49,448 nt of DNA from Acanthaster planci (GCF_001949145.1 NW_019091450.1:1476269-1525716); one strand, 5' to 3'. Counted from the first letter of the stretch, positions 1 to 12,435 are shown. Notes: generated by a model not told the origin, from the sequence alone. Numbers and translations are program-made.

Positions 1-846
1 AAAAATCACTGATTTAAAACAACATATTTAATCTTTTGGGTACATGGCAAAAATGTTTCAAGTTTTGAATTTTTTGTACTAATTGGAAATGATTGCAGGT
101 TTTGCACACTTCAAACAGCAAATCCCCCTTCTGTGAGCCTTCCAGTTCCTAGTATCAAAGAAGTATGAATGTACAATGGGTGTTACACAAAATCTGGGTT
201 TGCAAGATTTTTATGTTCAATTCTGTCGACTTGTTTTGATGTAAATCAGCTTTTTGGATTCAGTGAGTGAATTTGATGGGAAAGATTTATAATCATGATT
301 TCATTTTACTTCATTTAAATTACCCACTTCAGAGTTTAACAATGGAGGAAGGACACAGAACTGTGGCACTTCAAAGTGCTCAATAAGCATTGCCGCCTGG
401 TCAGACAAACAACAGTAAACCTTCCCAAAATGCCTGATTACTGCCTGCAGCTTAGCCATACAAGTGGGGCCAGTAATATCCTAGCAATATTTTGTGTGTT
501 TTGTTTTCAATTCACAACTTATCACCATGACCAGGGAATCGAAAGCGAAAAATCTCTAACATTAAATCTACTTTTGCCGTCATGACCTCTTTATTTTGAT
601 ACGCTGTTCCATTACCCATTGTTTGTAATTTTATTTTGTCTCTCCAAAATTCAGTTTTCAAAGTCTTTGTATGAATTTGGCTGAGACTGGCCAACATGTT
701 GACCACCATTGGACAATTAAGTTCCTAACAAACAAAATGTGCCATTTCATCACAAGGAGTGCTCAAGAGATCTCATGAAATATCATTTTTGTATAAATGC
801 CGTAATAAAAATGATTCAAATAAAACACAATGTCCAAAAAGAATGA
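1..846. other. AT-rich, no gene seen
   Basis: No exon-like frame. A minus-strand AATAAA near 590 and a plus-strand AATAAA near 820 could mark 3' UTR ends. Confidence 0.5.
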
Positions 847-1078
847 TTAGTCAGCCATCCATGACCGTGTGTGAATAAATAACATATCATTGGAAAGAGG
901 AGATAGGTGGCTACAGTACCAGTCTTTTTGTACATTGTCTGAATTGTAAATCAGCAATAATTCAGCCATATCTTCAGGCTGGAAATGCTGATTACTTAAT
1001 AAACCATTAATAACAACAACAAAAGTGACACACTGTACTAAGGCATTCTTTAATAAAAGTTTATGTACTGTTTCAAGC
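847..1078 (-). CDS. Possible terminal exon (stop at 847)
   Basis: Acceptor CGTCATGCTTGGCAG|TACATG in phase 0, then YMLETVHKLLLKNALVQC and a helical run to QPEDMAELLLIYNSDNV, ending SWMAD-stop. The frame is also open upstream to 1122. A minus-strand AATAAA at about 590 could be its poly(A) signal. AT-rich codons; unidentified. Confidence 0.35.
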
Positions 1079-1943
1079 ATGTACTGCCAAGCATGACGGG
1101 GGAGACACTGTTCAGATGTCACCCATGACAGAATTAGATGTCAAGATGAAAGATAGTACATGCTTTTTGTGCAACTTCATACTCTTCTTTGTATGAAAAC
1201 TATTTGAAATCCCTTTCAAGTTGTTTGTACTGAGCAGTGAGAGTGAACAGTTTCCGACACTCAACAGTTTTTAAATATTCAAAAGTCTTCATGCTTTTCC
1301 AGAAAATTGAGGGTGCTGTCACTGTAATATAAATCAGGGAAGACCATGGGAAGACACTGTTCATTTTGTAGGTTTCTCTGTTAAAAATTGTGAGACCAAA
1401 ACTTGCAAACTGAAAACATTTTGAGAAAGAGATATTGCCATGTACACACTCAACAGTGAATCACTGAAGAGAACAGAAAATTTACCAGTAGGCCAAAACG
1501 TATGAAAAATTCTAGCTTTGGAGGGCACAAAGCACTTTTACATTGAGATTTTTTTCTGAGGATGAAATCAAGCCTTGCTCATGAATATGGAATCTCATTA
1601 GCATAAAACATCAAAAAGGCACCAAAATACCCCTCAAAACAGTGAAACAAACACTGACAATAAGGTTTAAGAGACACAAAAGTGCCCAAAACACAAGGAC
1701 TGTTTGGGGGAAAATGCACTGCGTGGACCCTTTCAGATGCCAGACAATAGACAATAATTTTCTTGTACAGCACCCAAACTGATCAACCATTCCATCTTGA
1801 GTGGTTGATGCATGATTTGCCATCGATTCGTCACTATGCCATCCCCTCCATTAGCTACTGCTTTTGATTGCCAATGCACCACTGCACACACACGTACATG
1901 TAGGCAAATGTTCAGCGACGGCTGTGCCGCATGCATGTCCTAC

Positions 1944-2019
1944 CTTTCCATGAATTTGGCAATCAGAACAAATGGAGGCCGGCCTAATAATCGCACTGAA
2001 CTTTTTGTAATTCAAATTG
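1944..2019 (-). CDS. Possible small exon (76 nt) with a CxxC
   Basis: Acceptor GAGATTTAG|CAATTTG and donor GGAAAG|GTAGGA. Reads NLNYKKFSAIIRPASICSDC then QIHGK, ending in phase 0. No family recognised. Confidence 0.35.
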
Positions 2020-2423
2020 CTAAATCTCAATACAATTGTATACTGGTACAGTCTGCACATTGTACATGTACAAGCTTCAAGTGTACTAAGGATATGAACA
2101 TATGGTAAGTGTACGACTAAAAAAATGCATCTATATCAGTTCATTGCTTTGCACATGTTGTAACTCCAGCATACAATTTCTGCATTTCCCCGACAAAAAG
2201 GCTCATAAAAAAATGAAGAAAAAGTGGCCCAACGTCAATGCACTTGTTTATAAAAAGACATGGTGAAGATTGGTCCAGAGTCAGAGTTATAAGTCATCTG
2301 TCGCTTCCTTCGTAAAAATGAAATCTTCCAGCAAATGATTGCATCAGAAGAAAGTGTGGGGGGGAGTGGCCCATGCAAGAGCCCATGACACACTACGGTA
2401 GACTTAAATTGAGTCGAACTTAC

Positions 2424-2610
2424 GTTGCTCTTCCCTAGTAAGCCATCCCTTCGGCTGGTACGCACCACACGGTCGTCCCGCTCCACCTGGCAGCTCACAT
2501 AACCCTTATAAGGCGCCCTCATTTGATAGCCTTTATTGTACAACGTAGATCTCACGTCACCAGTCAGAAAGTCTGACTTGACGGATATGCCAATTGAACC
2601 TCCCCCCGTC
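2424..2610 (-). CDS. Possible exon with strong donor
   Basis: An open frame ends at GGGAAGAGCAAC|GTAAGT. It reads from about SIGISVKSDFLTGDVRSTLY through YKGYVSCQVERDDRVVRTSR. The acceptor is unclear (an AG near 2602 would be in phase with the exon at 3202-3104). The codon pattern and CpG content differ from the AT-rich surroundings. Unidentified. Confidence 0.35.
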
Positions 2611-3103
2611 AGTGATATGTAGTTATTCTTAATTGCATATGAACGACATGATCTTGCATAATGTATATGGAATTTCCACCAATCAAAATAGTCAGACTTG
2701 TAGACTCGTTCATTATAATGCAGGTATGAACGATGTAAAAACAAGTCCAGCAATGTGATTGGCTGCTACCACTTTTGGTAGATGAGTCATTCGCTGTGTA
2801 CAAACAGTTGGCAGATTCGTCAAGTCGGGATTTCTGAACTGATTTCATGTAATAAGTGGACACAAGAGGGCGCAAAGCAAGTAACGGCGCGCGGTCTCGA
2901 CATGTACGTATCCAAAGCAAAAACGAAGACATCACAGAGATTCCGACTTGAGTCAGGTCTAATGACACACCATTTCAACCGCTAATTTCCACTATCAACA
3001 CTGGAATGGTACAAGTTAAAGTAAATTTTTCTACACGCACTGCAACTCTAAACAATCACATTCATTGCTCATTATACACGTGAAGGTCGAGTACCGCAAT
3101 CAC

Positions 3104-3202
3104 CTGTTAATAGAATACGCTGGCACTGAAGGACTCCCTGCGCCGAATTGGTCAGACCCAAGTTCTGTTGGTCAAAGCGAAGCCACGCTTCGTCCATGTC
3201 AA
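3104..3202 (-). CDS. Possible exon (99 nt, includes an ATG)
   Basis: Acceptor GTACATGCACACAG|TTGAC and donor TTAACAG|GTGATT, phase 1 in and out. Reads DMDEAWLRFDQQNLGLTNSA then QGVLQCQRILLT. The ATG at 3197 could instead be a start codon; CpG is richer between here and 2.4 kb. Unidentified. Confidence 0.4.
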
Positions 3203-3299
3203 CTGTGTGCATGTACAGGTACGTGGAGCAAGACATCAGACATTGTTGGAAGGGTACACTACACAAATACATGTAATCAGTTTGGAATCAAAACACGAG

Positions 3300-5040
3300 G
3301 TTAATTTGCAATTCACACCAATGCAGAAGTGCAACTGAACTTTCTCTTCTGGCTCCAACCGTGCCAAATCAAACAAGAATCCACACGTGAATGTGGTGAC
3401 AATGGTAAATGCTACCGTTACCATTGGTCCTTTCAGGGCCTCCAACCAATGTCAGTAAGCACTGTGACAATTACCGGTATTGTGCAGAGCTTCTGTTGCT
3501 CCTACATGTACAAAGCCCAACACGAAGCTCTCCGCTATATACCGCTATTTACATGTAAGGGGGCCATCGGGAGACTCTGTCGAAAATTCGCTGGACTGGT
3601 CCGCACATGTGACTTTCAATGCAGTACTAAACCATAAGGTTTATGCCAGCTTTGATTTCAACTGCATGTACATGTATATGTACATTGTGCGGTCATTGAA
3701 ATCTTTCCCCTGGTGCAACAAAGACAATTAGAATTACATGTAATAGGTAGCAGTAAAAATACAGTATGTACCGGTATAAAGGGTGCATTCAATTACCTGT
3801 ACCTGACATGGGGTTTCCTTGACCTGGGGTTGGTCATGTGTCCTGTGTTACACAGGCAAGACCTTGGGGACGAGGTTACATGTAAACCAATGCAACTCAC
3901 TGTAGCCAACTGAATCCAACCTACATGTACATGTGTATAACCTTTTAATTATTTTTCACAGAGAACGGAATGTATCTGCATGGTACTGGTATACATGTAC
4001 GAACAATGTCTACAATAAAGCAGGAGGAAAAAAGATTTCTGAAAAAAAGTGGGGGAGGGACCTCACAGCATCTATTTCTACGAGTATTTCACACAAAAAG
4101 TAGTGTGCATGAATTTCGCGTGATAATTGGGTCTTTCCGTGAGGTTGGGACACAATTTATGACAGTGTCCATTGTTACATGTACGTGGGTTCCGTAAAAA
4201 TGAACAGCTATTTCCTGGCATGTGGATTCCAAATTATACATCTTGCAGGGCTAAATACAGAGGTGTGTGTTATTTTTAAAGAGGAAATTACCTACATGTA
4301 CCCTACAGGTCATGACAGGTGGTAAAAGTTACCCATGTACATGTAACAAGGACACCGTCACAAAATGCGCCCCAACCTCATGGAATGACCCAATTCCAAG
4401 GAACAACATACACTGTAAATTAAAATGTGCAACGATGGGGATGTTGAGCCCTTTCCCTGCTATAAATCCACCAAACTGCTTCAGTTGCTCATAATGGCGT
4501 GTTCACAGTACACCAGGCAAAGCGCCTGTTGGCTGGTTGAAGGCACTACAGCCAAGATTATTCAACTCTGAAGGAAAACTAACGAGTTATCTGCAGGATA
4601 CTGAAAGTATGGTGACTATATGTACAGTGCAGAATGTTGACAATGAAGGAAATGACAGGAAACAAAAGGAGAAAAAAAATCTGACAACCTACCGGTTTTA
4701 AAATATTGGGAAAACATCATGGCCGACAATAACCTTTAAAACTGCTCAATTTCTCTTTACTGTGCATGTACATGTACACTGAGAACTAGGTCATTCCTGT
4801 ACCCGGTATGGTTATTTTTGAAAAACGATGCTGCTCTGTTCAGGGCATCTTGGCAAAGTCACAAAGCTATTCTGTGAAAGGAAATGTTTTGAAGTTTAAG
4901 GTCAAGGCACAACCGACAAAAATCCTCTGAATGCAAATTGCACTGTACCGGTATTTACAGTACTGTCCCGTAACATGCCAGCTGTTTTAAGGGAAATCAT
5001 AAAGTCATACTTCCTCTCATTTGAAAATAAATTGCAGCAA
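3300..5040. other. TACATG-rich non-coding stretch
   Basis: Many TACATGTA and ACCGGTA words, short random ORFs, no splice-bounded coding segment seen. Confidence 0.5.
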
Positions 5041-5048
5041 TTTCTCAC

Positions 5049-5123
5049 CAAGTGACCATAACCAGAAACACTTGGCAAAGATGCAAATGGCTCTCTGAAG
5101 TTGTACACGTACAAGCCAGATGG
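5049..5123 (-). CDS. Possible small exon (75 nt)
   Basis: A pyrimidine-rich acceptor (TCTCTCTTCCTAACTTTTGG, then AAAAG|CCATCTGG) and donor CACTTG|GTGAGA. Two frames are open: one gives PSGLYVYNFREPFASLPSVS, the other a hydrophobic reading that is phase 1 in and out. Either may be right; weak call. Confidence 0.25.
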
Positions 5124-5870
5124 CTTTTCCAAAAGTTAGGAAGAGAGACATACATGTAATGGGTACAGTATGTCGTACAACAATGAGCAAGTTTGGTATT
5201 TTAATGAGGCAAGGTCATGTGAGAAAAAAGCCTGTGTGGGATGAAGCATACATGTATGGCCATGCTGCTAGGGCAAACCTCGGGCGTGCGTACTGTTTTT
5301 CCTAAATGACATTGGACATGCTTCTTTTGGGGATTGTGCTGTTGGACTACGTAATTCTGGTAACACAAAAGGAGTCAGCCAAGGTACCGTGCATACACAC
5401 CTACATTAAGAATATATTAATTTGTTTTACAGGAAGAGAGGAAATAAAGACCTTTTCACAGCTCGAAAAAGGCCACTGCGTATTTGCTCACAAAAGATCA
5501 CTGAATAACAAAATAATCCATCAGACATCTCGTTTCCACCACAATGCTCACTGGCATTCCAGTGTACGACCTTGAACAATAAGCAAAACTATTACGTGTG
5601 CACATGTTCACGTACCTGGTATACACATCTACTTATGTTAACTAAAGCATGCCAAAAAAGGGGTTTTTTTTTTAATGGAACGGCTTTACAGTCATTTGCA
5701 AAAGTTTGACCACCTGGAATTTTAATGGTATTTCTGTCACTGGGCCTGCATTTGATGTACATTGTCTCATTGAACATGTTTTTACAGTGGTGAATAACAG
5801 TGTAGAATAACAGTTCCATCTGAATGAAATTTTTTGCAAAGGCAGGTCTTAAAAAACATTTTGTCTGTAA

Positions 5871-6412
5871 AGCCTGGTTTCCATATTGACGTAAGAAATG
5901 CACAGAGCAACACGATCATAATGCAAACTGCAATGCGCACATATGGAAACATGCCAAATGAAGGTGTCGCCGACAACGCAGACAAATGCAAACCAGAACT
6001 TGAACGACTGGCAAAGTTGAGCCAGGTTCAATTTAGCCGACTGTCTGCGTCGAGTAGCCGTGGTATCCCCATACAAAAATGCATGCTGGTAGGACTGGCA
6101 CGAAACGATGTCTCTTTCGCTTAGTTCCACAAATTTCGCTCGTTTTCTTCTTAATGCTTAAATATTACACCCTCATGATCAACTAAGTTGCTGACCATCA
6201 ACGAAATGCATGAAACCTAGTACAGGTTTGGCATCATACGGCAGTACAATTAATCTAAAAGGGTATTTGCCGCAAAATATCACAGAGTTTCAAATGCCAT
6301 TTTGTTTCAATTTTCGAGTGGATTAACGTCATGCATCGTCTCTTCATTCGTGTCTGCGTTTTTACATCTTGCAGACTGTCTGCGTTACAAAGGACCATAT
6401 GGAAACCAGGCT
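5871..6412. mobile_element. Non-autonomous DNA transposon, 16-bp perfect terminal inverted repeats
   Basis: AGCCTGGTTTCCATAT at 5871-5886 and its exact reverse complement at 6397-6412. A partial internal copy (CATATGGAAAC) lies near 5938. The interior is GC-richer than the flanks and has no meaningful ORF. No clear target duplication. Confidence 0.65.
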
Positions 6413-6739
6413 TATTAGCAGCATGGGTAAAAATCAGGTCTACATTAATTAGAAACGAAGGAGGGCACACTAAATATTAGACTGTTAACATTTCAAATCA
6501 TGGAAATGTAGTCAAATAGCTATTTGATAACAAGGTTACACATTGAACATAAACATCATGTAAGTTGCCATGATTGATCAGTTTAAGTTTGGTTTTTCTT
6601 CAGGTTAATACATTTTGTATGGGTGGTCCTAAATTTTTGCAAATGACTGTACATATACATGTTTATTACTCAATGCTTTGGCGGACTTGCACTGTAACTG
6701 CCAACTCTCAAGTTCAAGAAAAGCTCCCTGATATTACAG

Positions 6740-6834
6740 GCTCTTCAAGGTCTTCGGAGAAGGCTTTGTCCATCGCCAACCTGCTAAACAGATCTTATTT
6801 CACCGGTCTTCAAGAAGCGCCTTTCAAAGTACCA
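6740..6834 (+). CDS. Internal exon on the plus strand (95 nt), unidentified
   Basis: Acceptor CCCTGATATTACAG|GCTCTT and donor GTACCA|GTATGT. Encodes SSRSSEKALSIANLLNRSYF then TGLQEAPFKVP, ending in phase 0. Good composition and clear splice sites, but I see no partner exon nearby on this strand. Confidence 0.4.
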
Positions 6835-7024
6835 GTATGTAAAGTATATTGATTGGGCAGCAGCTGATGGCGCATGAACAGTACGTGCATGTCAAAATCC
6901 TCTTCGTTATGTCCTCTACCCTCACCTTCCAAACTCGGGACTTTCATGGGATAAAGAGAACCATATCAATTTCATCTTTTCCAATTTCAGTAGGACTGAA
7001 AACAGCCATAAATATTTGACCTAC

Positions 7025-7107
7025 CTTTGCAGAACGTCGTTAAATGTGCAGGTATATTCTGTAGTATCCACACATCACGAAAAAGTGAGTTGAAAAGCTC
7101 AAGGTAC
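7025..7107 (-). CDS. Internal exon (83 nt), unidentified
   Basis: Acceptor ACCCTAAG|GTACC and donor GCAAAG|GTAGGT. One base, 27 codons, one base. Reads YLELFNSLFRDVWILQNIPA then HLTTFCK, a helix-like hydrophobic pattern. It leaves phase 1, as do several neighbouring candidates. Confidence 0.4.
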
Positions 7108-7534
7108 CTTAGGGTACATTTGCAAGAGCAAGTTGAACCGGTATGCATTTGTGCTTTGTACAAATATGTAAATGTACACCTGAAAAGTTTGGAAGACAAG
7201 GGTTATGTTTTCCCTCATCTTAAATGAGTATTGCCCTACAAACTAAGCATAAAATGTACATAATAGGACTCTAACAGAAAAGTGACTCTAAAAGACAAAA
7301 GTTTTGTTCCTGTCCTCAATGCATGAGCACTCCATCCTCAAGGCCTTCATACAGTAACTGTACATTGTCATAAAAATGGCAAGCCAGCAACAATGGACAG
7401 TTACCGTGGTAATGTCATCGAATACAAAATGATCATCAGACTTCCAAAATATGACATTATAGAAATGTAATGTAGATGTACACAGACAGGAAAACCACTG
7501 CATCTTTCGTTGACATGTGTTGCTGTATACTTAC

Positions 7535-7738
7535 TTGAGCTTTTGACAATGGTGGCCTTGTGGCGGCCCAGGGACATCATGAACAGCAAGTCCAACATCA
7601 GGAGCACCATGGCGATCACCAGGATGTACACCAGTGCTCTGATGTTGAGTCTTATGGTCATGCCCATAGTAGCAGCTGGCTGCAGTACTGTCAGGGAGTA
7701 CCGGTTCAGAGTGACTGTTCAATTTTGGTGCAGCAATC
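7535..7738 (-). CDS. First coding exon of a probable signal-anchor membrane protein
   Basis: Exon from acceptor CTCTCTGCAG|GATTG to donor AGCTCAA|GTAAGT. A TGA lies in frame near its start, then an ATG at 7667-7665 opens 44 codons: MGMTIRLNIRALVYILVIAM, then more hydrophobic residues and RHKATIVKSS. Third positions are strongly G/C rich, which favours this frame over the His-rich alternative on the same strand. One N-terminal hydrophobic helix preceded by Arg residues suits a type II membrane protein such as a Golgi enzyme. Ends in phase 1. Identity unknown. Confidence 0.45.
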
Positions 7739-8177
7739 CTGCAGAGAGACAAGTGACAGAAATTCAAGAAAGTCAGAAATCAGAAAGAAAATTTTTTTGA
7801 GAGATTTTAGTTCAGTTCAAACTGCTGAAACAGCAAGTGATCAACACCCATCGCAGTCCACATCAGTTCAACTGTTTCTGTTGAACTTGACTTCCCAACA
7901 GACGTCACTACCATGAACCCAGCAACCGTTGCTTTCATGTCAACTCAAATGTTGATTGGCTGATACCACAGAAGTGAGGATTTTACCACTTGTTGGACAG
8001 GTATGTGAACGCACAGCTTGTGTTCCTTGTTTTTCATATTGTATTCCAGAACAAGTACAGGACTAATACTAGCATTTCGAAAGCCCACACTAACAGTGCA
8101 TGTATAAATAAGGGAAAAAAAAGGTACATGTACTTGGCAAGCAGAATGGAGGTGACTAATTTCTGAGACGCAGACGA

Positions 8178-8545
8178 GGGCATTATCAGCGTTCAGTCTC
8201 CCGAGCCGGTCCTAAACGATAGTTTAAGACCGGCCAAGCACATATAATTCCCATTCATAAATACCTGTTTAGTCAGAGAGTCAACAGAAGTCAATATATG
8301 ATGGATTTTCAGTGACTTTGTTCTAGAATTTTACTTTCATTTTCCTGAACACCCCCGTCCACGTTATGGAAAAGTCCTTGTGCAAATTGTCCAATTGGTG
8401 AGCGTGTGGCAAGCCACATACACACAGACTCTTGACCAATCAGAATTGATTAAACGGTCTCATATCCAGGTGCCAGCATGTAATTTATGCAGCAGGCATT
8501 ATCACTTCTCAGCGGGCATTATCAAATGTCAATACACGGTCACGT
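8178..8545 (+). mobile_element. Dispersed repeat family, copy A
   Basis: About 370 bp starting GGGCATTATCAGCGTTC. It shares long blocks in order with the inverted copy at 20130-20511, including GGCCAAGCACAT, TTTCATTTTCC, CACACAGACTC and GACCAATCA. No ORF. Confidence 0.75.
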
Positions 8546-8804
8546 TGCACGTTGTTGAATAGGGAGACTGTCTGAGGTATTTAAAGTAATTCAGTTTTGC
8601 TGCATGCAATTTACATGTATGATCACAATGGCCATGAACTGCGCTCACGATATGAAAAGCACACATACTTACATGTAGGCACGTACATGTACCGAGTATG
8701 TACATGTATGAATGTGTACATGTTCACGCCTTACATAATACACAGGCATTTTGGGGTGTAAAATATGTCATTTACTGAACTTTTTTAACAACAGATGTAG
8801 ATGA

Positions 8805-9011
8805 TCAACCCTGTAGAGACAACTTTCTCAGTCTGGCACCTTTTGTGAGCCATGGTGAAAGCAACCTGAGACCAATGACTGACGGTGTGCTGCCATGATC
8901 CTGCAACCTCTTCCAGTTTGCTACTGCATCACCATTTGGCAACTTACAAGGGCTTCTGACATGCCTAGTCACCTTGGTCTTTTCACTCTTATCCAGCTCC
9001 TTTGGTGAGGC
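8805..9011 (-). CDS. Possible terminal exon (68 codons and stop), no internal start
   Basis: Acceptor GTTTACACCAG|GCCTCA, then an open frame with LDKSEKTKVTRHVRSPCKLP and NGDAVANWKRLQ ending in a TGA at 8807-8805. Basic and polar composition with balanced codon use. It lacks an internal Met, so ATG-based searches miss it. No family recognised. Confidence 0.35.
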   Translation of the reverse strand, partial: ASPKELDKSEKTKVTRHVRSPCKLPNGDAVANWKRLQDHGSTPSVIGLRLLSPWLTKGARLRKLSLQG

Positions 9012-9239
9012 CTGGTGTAAACATTTTTATCAATTAGCCATCTGCCCTAATTCACTGAAGAAGCAAGCCTTATTGCTGATCCCGCATGAGTGATTTTGCA
9101 CAATTGTAGAAAGGCATTATGGGAAGGAAACAGGAGCAAACACTGCCCCCAGCAATAACGCTTATGCACCACCTCCGGCCCAAATGACACATTGCCTTGC
9201 ATCAAATCGACGCTTTTATAAACTGTGAAATGCAACTAC

Positions 9240-11160
9240 GCAACCCAAATAGATAATATCAACACAGTTTATGATCCGGTGCTGCTCCCACTAATACAAC
9301 ACGCGTACTGGTACTACTTTGGTCATGTACTGGTGTCCATGTACATACATGTACATGTACATGTACTGTACATGTACATGGTACATGTACATGTCGGCCG
9401 TAAGGAGAGAATAACTTTATTTTCTCTGAAATACATGTATGCATGTCAGAAAAACACTGTGAACAGTAAAATACCATCGCTTTACTCCATTTCATCCTCA
9501 CCAGAGAGGATAATGTGGGAAGAAGAACATACCCCAATGAGCAATGACTGCACCCTGTACATGTACACACGTACACTGTTCATACATGTAAAATATGTCA
9601 AACAAGTTTGGCTATTTTTACTGTATGTCTAGCCTCAACTTCGTTTCCCATTTTTCTGAAACCTCCTCAACATTGTCCAAGTTGTGGGACTGGTGATTTG
9701 ATTAATGGAGCTACACGTAGCAAAAGCTGTTGCAATGTACCAGTAAAAATATTACCAAAAGGAATGTCTTCATTAATCAAGACTTGCCACATCTGACTTT
9801 AAAAAATTGAAAATATGAGATTGCAACACAATATTTGCAGAATACCAAATAATCTAACTTTGCTGGGCTGCTTTTTTTTTAATCAAAATGTACATACATA
9901 CATGTATGCACATTGAACATGTAGAAATGAATGTCAAATCCTCACCTTTACATGTATTATTTTAACTTTTGTGTTATGTAAATTACCCCTATTATCTGGA
10001 AAATGTACGGCCTAACCAGACTTACCGTACCGGTACATGTACCGGTACAGTACAATGCAATACAAAACTAACTCACAATACAGGCCAAACTGCATAAAGC
10101 AGTTACCTCTTCAAAGAGCACACAATGTGCGTATACAGCACTGTTTTGGTACATGGACACGATGAACTTAGCACATGTACACAAGAGTTGTAATGACTAA
10201 TGAATCTAGCGGTATAATGCAGGGCACATTTACTGCACCTGTATGACTGGGTGTTGGCCTACATGTACAATACTGATGAGCGATATGCAGGCTTACACAC
10301 ACACACATTTAAATCTGCGTCCCTTTCCTCCATCAGGCTTTTCTCCTCCTGTGAAAAACATCCTGCTTGGAATTAATTGGAGTGGCAAGTTATTTTCCTC
10401 CTTCCTTGCATCAGTCACATACTGCACATGTACTGTACCGGTACATGAACACTTTGTATGAACTGTACCGATATGTTTACATGTGCATGTCGTTCAAGTT
10501 TTATTTCTTAGTTTTTAATGGTACAGCGTACCAGTATGGTACAAGTTCTGGTACATGTATGTGTGTCATTCTGACTGTAGTGTTCACATTGTTTTCATAT
10601 TACTATCATTTACCAGTCAATACACAAATGTACCAGTATGTATTGGTACTAGGGGGCACATACATGTACAGTACATGTAACAATAAAGAGGAAAAGCCAG
10701 AAAACATACATGTACATGTAGGAACATGCAAATGATAAAACAAAAGATAAACCTTTGGCAGCATGGGCAAGGGATGGCAAAGCGGATAATTCACTATGGT
10801 CCAAAGGCCTGCCAACCCTTGTGCTGGCAAATGAAAGATTTATGTACATGTACATGTACATGTAGGGATATTTTACTGTCTTTTGTTGTTTCTGTCAGGT
10901 GTGCCATTATTCACACCTGCTGTAATCATCCACGGAAAATGGAGATGTGGCCACTACTAAAATTAGTCCTATTTATTTATTGTTTCTGTAATAGGATAAA
11001 AACACCAGATATGCAGCCCAAGTAAATGCAACAAAACTCCACATACCGTACTGCAAAACAAAAATATAATTATGCACTAAAAGCAACAGAATGCTACACT
11101 GTCCAACAGTGGATTCTACCGGTATACTGTCCCCTATTATCTGAAGCTATATTTTTCTAC
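9240..11160. other. TACATG-rich non-coding stretch
   Basis: Dominated by ACATGTAC, TACCGGTAC and related palindromes; ORFs here encode YMYMYH-type low-complexity strings. Confidence 0.6.
9337..9397. repeat. (ACATGT)n palindromic microsatellite
   Basis: Dense run of TACATGTACATGTAC words. Similar short runs occur at about 10842-10865, 22040-22060, 22940-23008, 24781-24798, 25049-25100 and 25490-25502. Confidence 0.8.
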
Positions 11161-11167
11161 CATCCTC

Positions 11168-11457
11168 NNNNNNNNNNNNNNNNNNNNNNNNNNNNNNNNN
11201 NNNNNNNNNNNNNNNNNNNNNNNNNNNNNNNNNNNNNNNNNNNNNNNNNNNNNNNNNNNNNNNNNNNNNNNNNNNNNNNNNNNNNNNNNNNNNNNNNNNN
11301 NNNNNNNNNNNNNNNNNNNNNNNNNNNNNNNNNNNNNNNNNNNNNNNNNNNNNNNNNNNNNNNNNNNNNNNNNNNNNNNNNNNNNNNNNNNNNNNNNNNN
11401 NNNNNNNNNNNNNNNNNNNNNNNNNNNNNNNNNNNNNNNNNNNNNNNNNNNNNNNNN
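11168..11457. other. Assembly gap (290 N)
   Basis: Unsequenced bases; ORFs read through it are artefacts. Confidence 0.99.
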
Positions 11458-11619
11458 AAAGCACAAACATGTACTGAGTGCTATAGATTGTACACGTACA
11501 TGTACACGCCTTGTAAAGTTGTGAATATGACTTTCTGACAGAATTTACATCATAAATGGTACATGTTTGTTGCTTTTTTAAGTCTTCTTTTGTACATAGA
11601 CACAAACTTCCATAAGGTG

Positions 11620-11730
11620 CTAGGATTTTAATGAGTTGAAAAGCTTTGGTGGTGTGCGCTGTTGTTCTTGTCGGCATTTTCTCCCCCAAATCCTCCAACA
11701 ATTCTCTTCCTCTATCATATCCAGGACAAT
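11620..11730 (-). CDS. Exon-like segment, unidentified
   Basis: The acceptor CTTTGTTTGACAG|ATTGTCC is good. Two frames look coding: one gives CPGYDRGRELLEDLGEKMP and continues open; the other gives a 36-codon tail ending LFNSLKS-stop. The first frame is phase-compatible with the exon at 15381-15237. I see no convincing donor, so the end is approximate. Confidence 0.3.
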   Translation of the reverse strand: MVLDMIEEENCWRIWGRKCRQEQQRTPPKLFNSLKS

Positions 11731-12365
11731 CTGTCAAACAAAGTATTGAGTATTAAAGATTTTTGATCTTGGGTACTTGAAACAGGGCCTGTAAATAGTG
11801 AATAGGGCCTAGCAAGTGTTTGCATGCAACATTCTTTCTGAAAGTTTACCATAAGGACAACTTACATGTAAGTATGCGTACATTAACAGATTTGTCAACC
11901 CTGCGACCTAAAAAAACTTCTACTGGTAAATTCCACTGTAATTTGTAACCAAGTTACATGTATATCTAATCGCAACAGATACAAGTATCATCTACTAACA
12001 CTAAGCAAAACCCATCCTCAACTGATGCATACATGTATTATCGGAAAGGTCGTAACATGTTCCTGAACCGGGCAGAAATTCGCAGTGAGCCAAGGTACAC
12101 TATGTACATGTACATTCATCACCCTGAGCTGTGGGAAAGTCTTGGGGAACGCAGAGTTCTCTACATGTACCATTCCACTTGACTGTTCAACCAGAAAGAC
12201 ATGTTCTCAATGGAATGGTGGAATGTTCCACTGTGGGAACACCTACAGTAGTTCAAATAAGAACGTTGCAAGCCTTGTGCTACTGTTATTTGACACCAAT
12301 TTTTCTGAGCAGACAGACCATTCATTTTGGGCAAACAAAATTGCAAACAGAATATGCTCTTTAAA

Positions 12366-12435
12366 TTAACCCTAACCCCCAGGGGTGTATGTAAAATCGT
12401 ATTGAAATTGGAGGATTTGGGACTGTTAGGGTTAA
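12366..12435. mobile_element. 70-bp TTAA-bounded mini-element, copy 1
   Basis: Bounded by TTAA on both sides, with ends TTAACCCTAACCCCC and GTTAGGGTTAA. Same length and sequence plan as copy 3. The TTAA target and CCCT start suit a piggyBac-type non-autonomous element. Confidence 0.7.

Noticed and set aside
7560-7916. Gln/His-rich plus-strand ORF of 118 codons
   Set aside because: It is the antisense of the membrane-anchor exon; its composition arises from reading CTG/GTG codons backwards.
9225-9632. 135-codon plus-strand ORF
   Set aside because: Low-complexity YMYMVHVH translation of ACATGT repeats; also open on the other strand.
11026-11737. ORFs of 109-196 codons across the first gap
   Set aside because: They are open only because unknown bases contain no stops. 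The same applies to ORFs over the other two gaps.
12085-12369. Cys-rich 94-codon ORF
   Set aside because: No signal peptide, no conserved spacing, no splice context; it runs into a transposable mini-element.
12366-12435. Interstitial telomere repeat
   Set aside because: CCCTAACCC occurs only at the ends of a defined 70-bp element repeated elsewhere, not as a tandem array.
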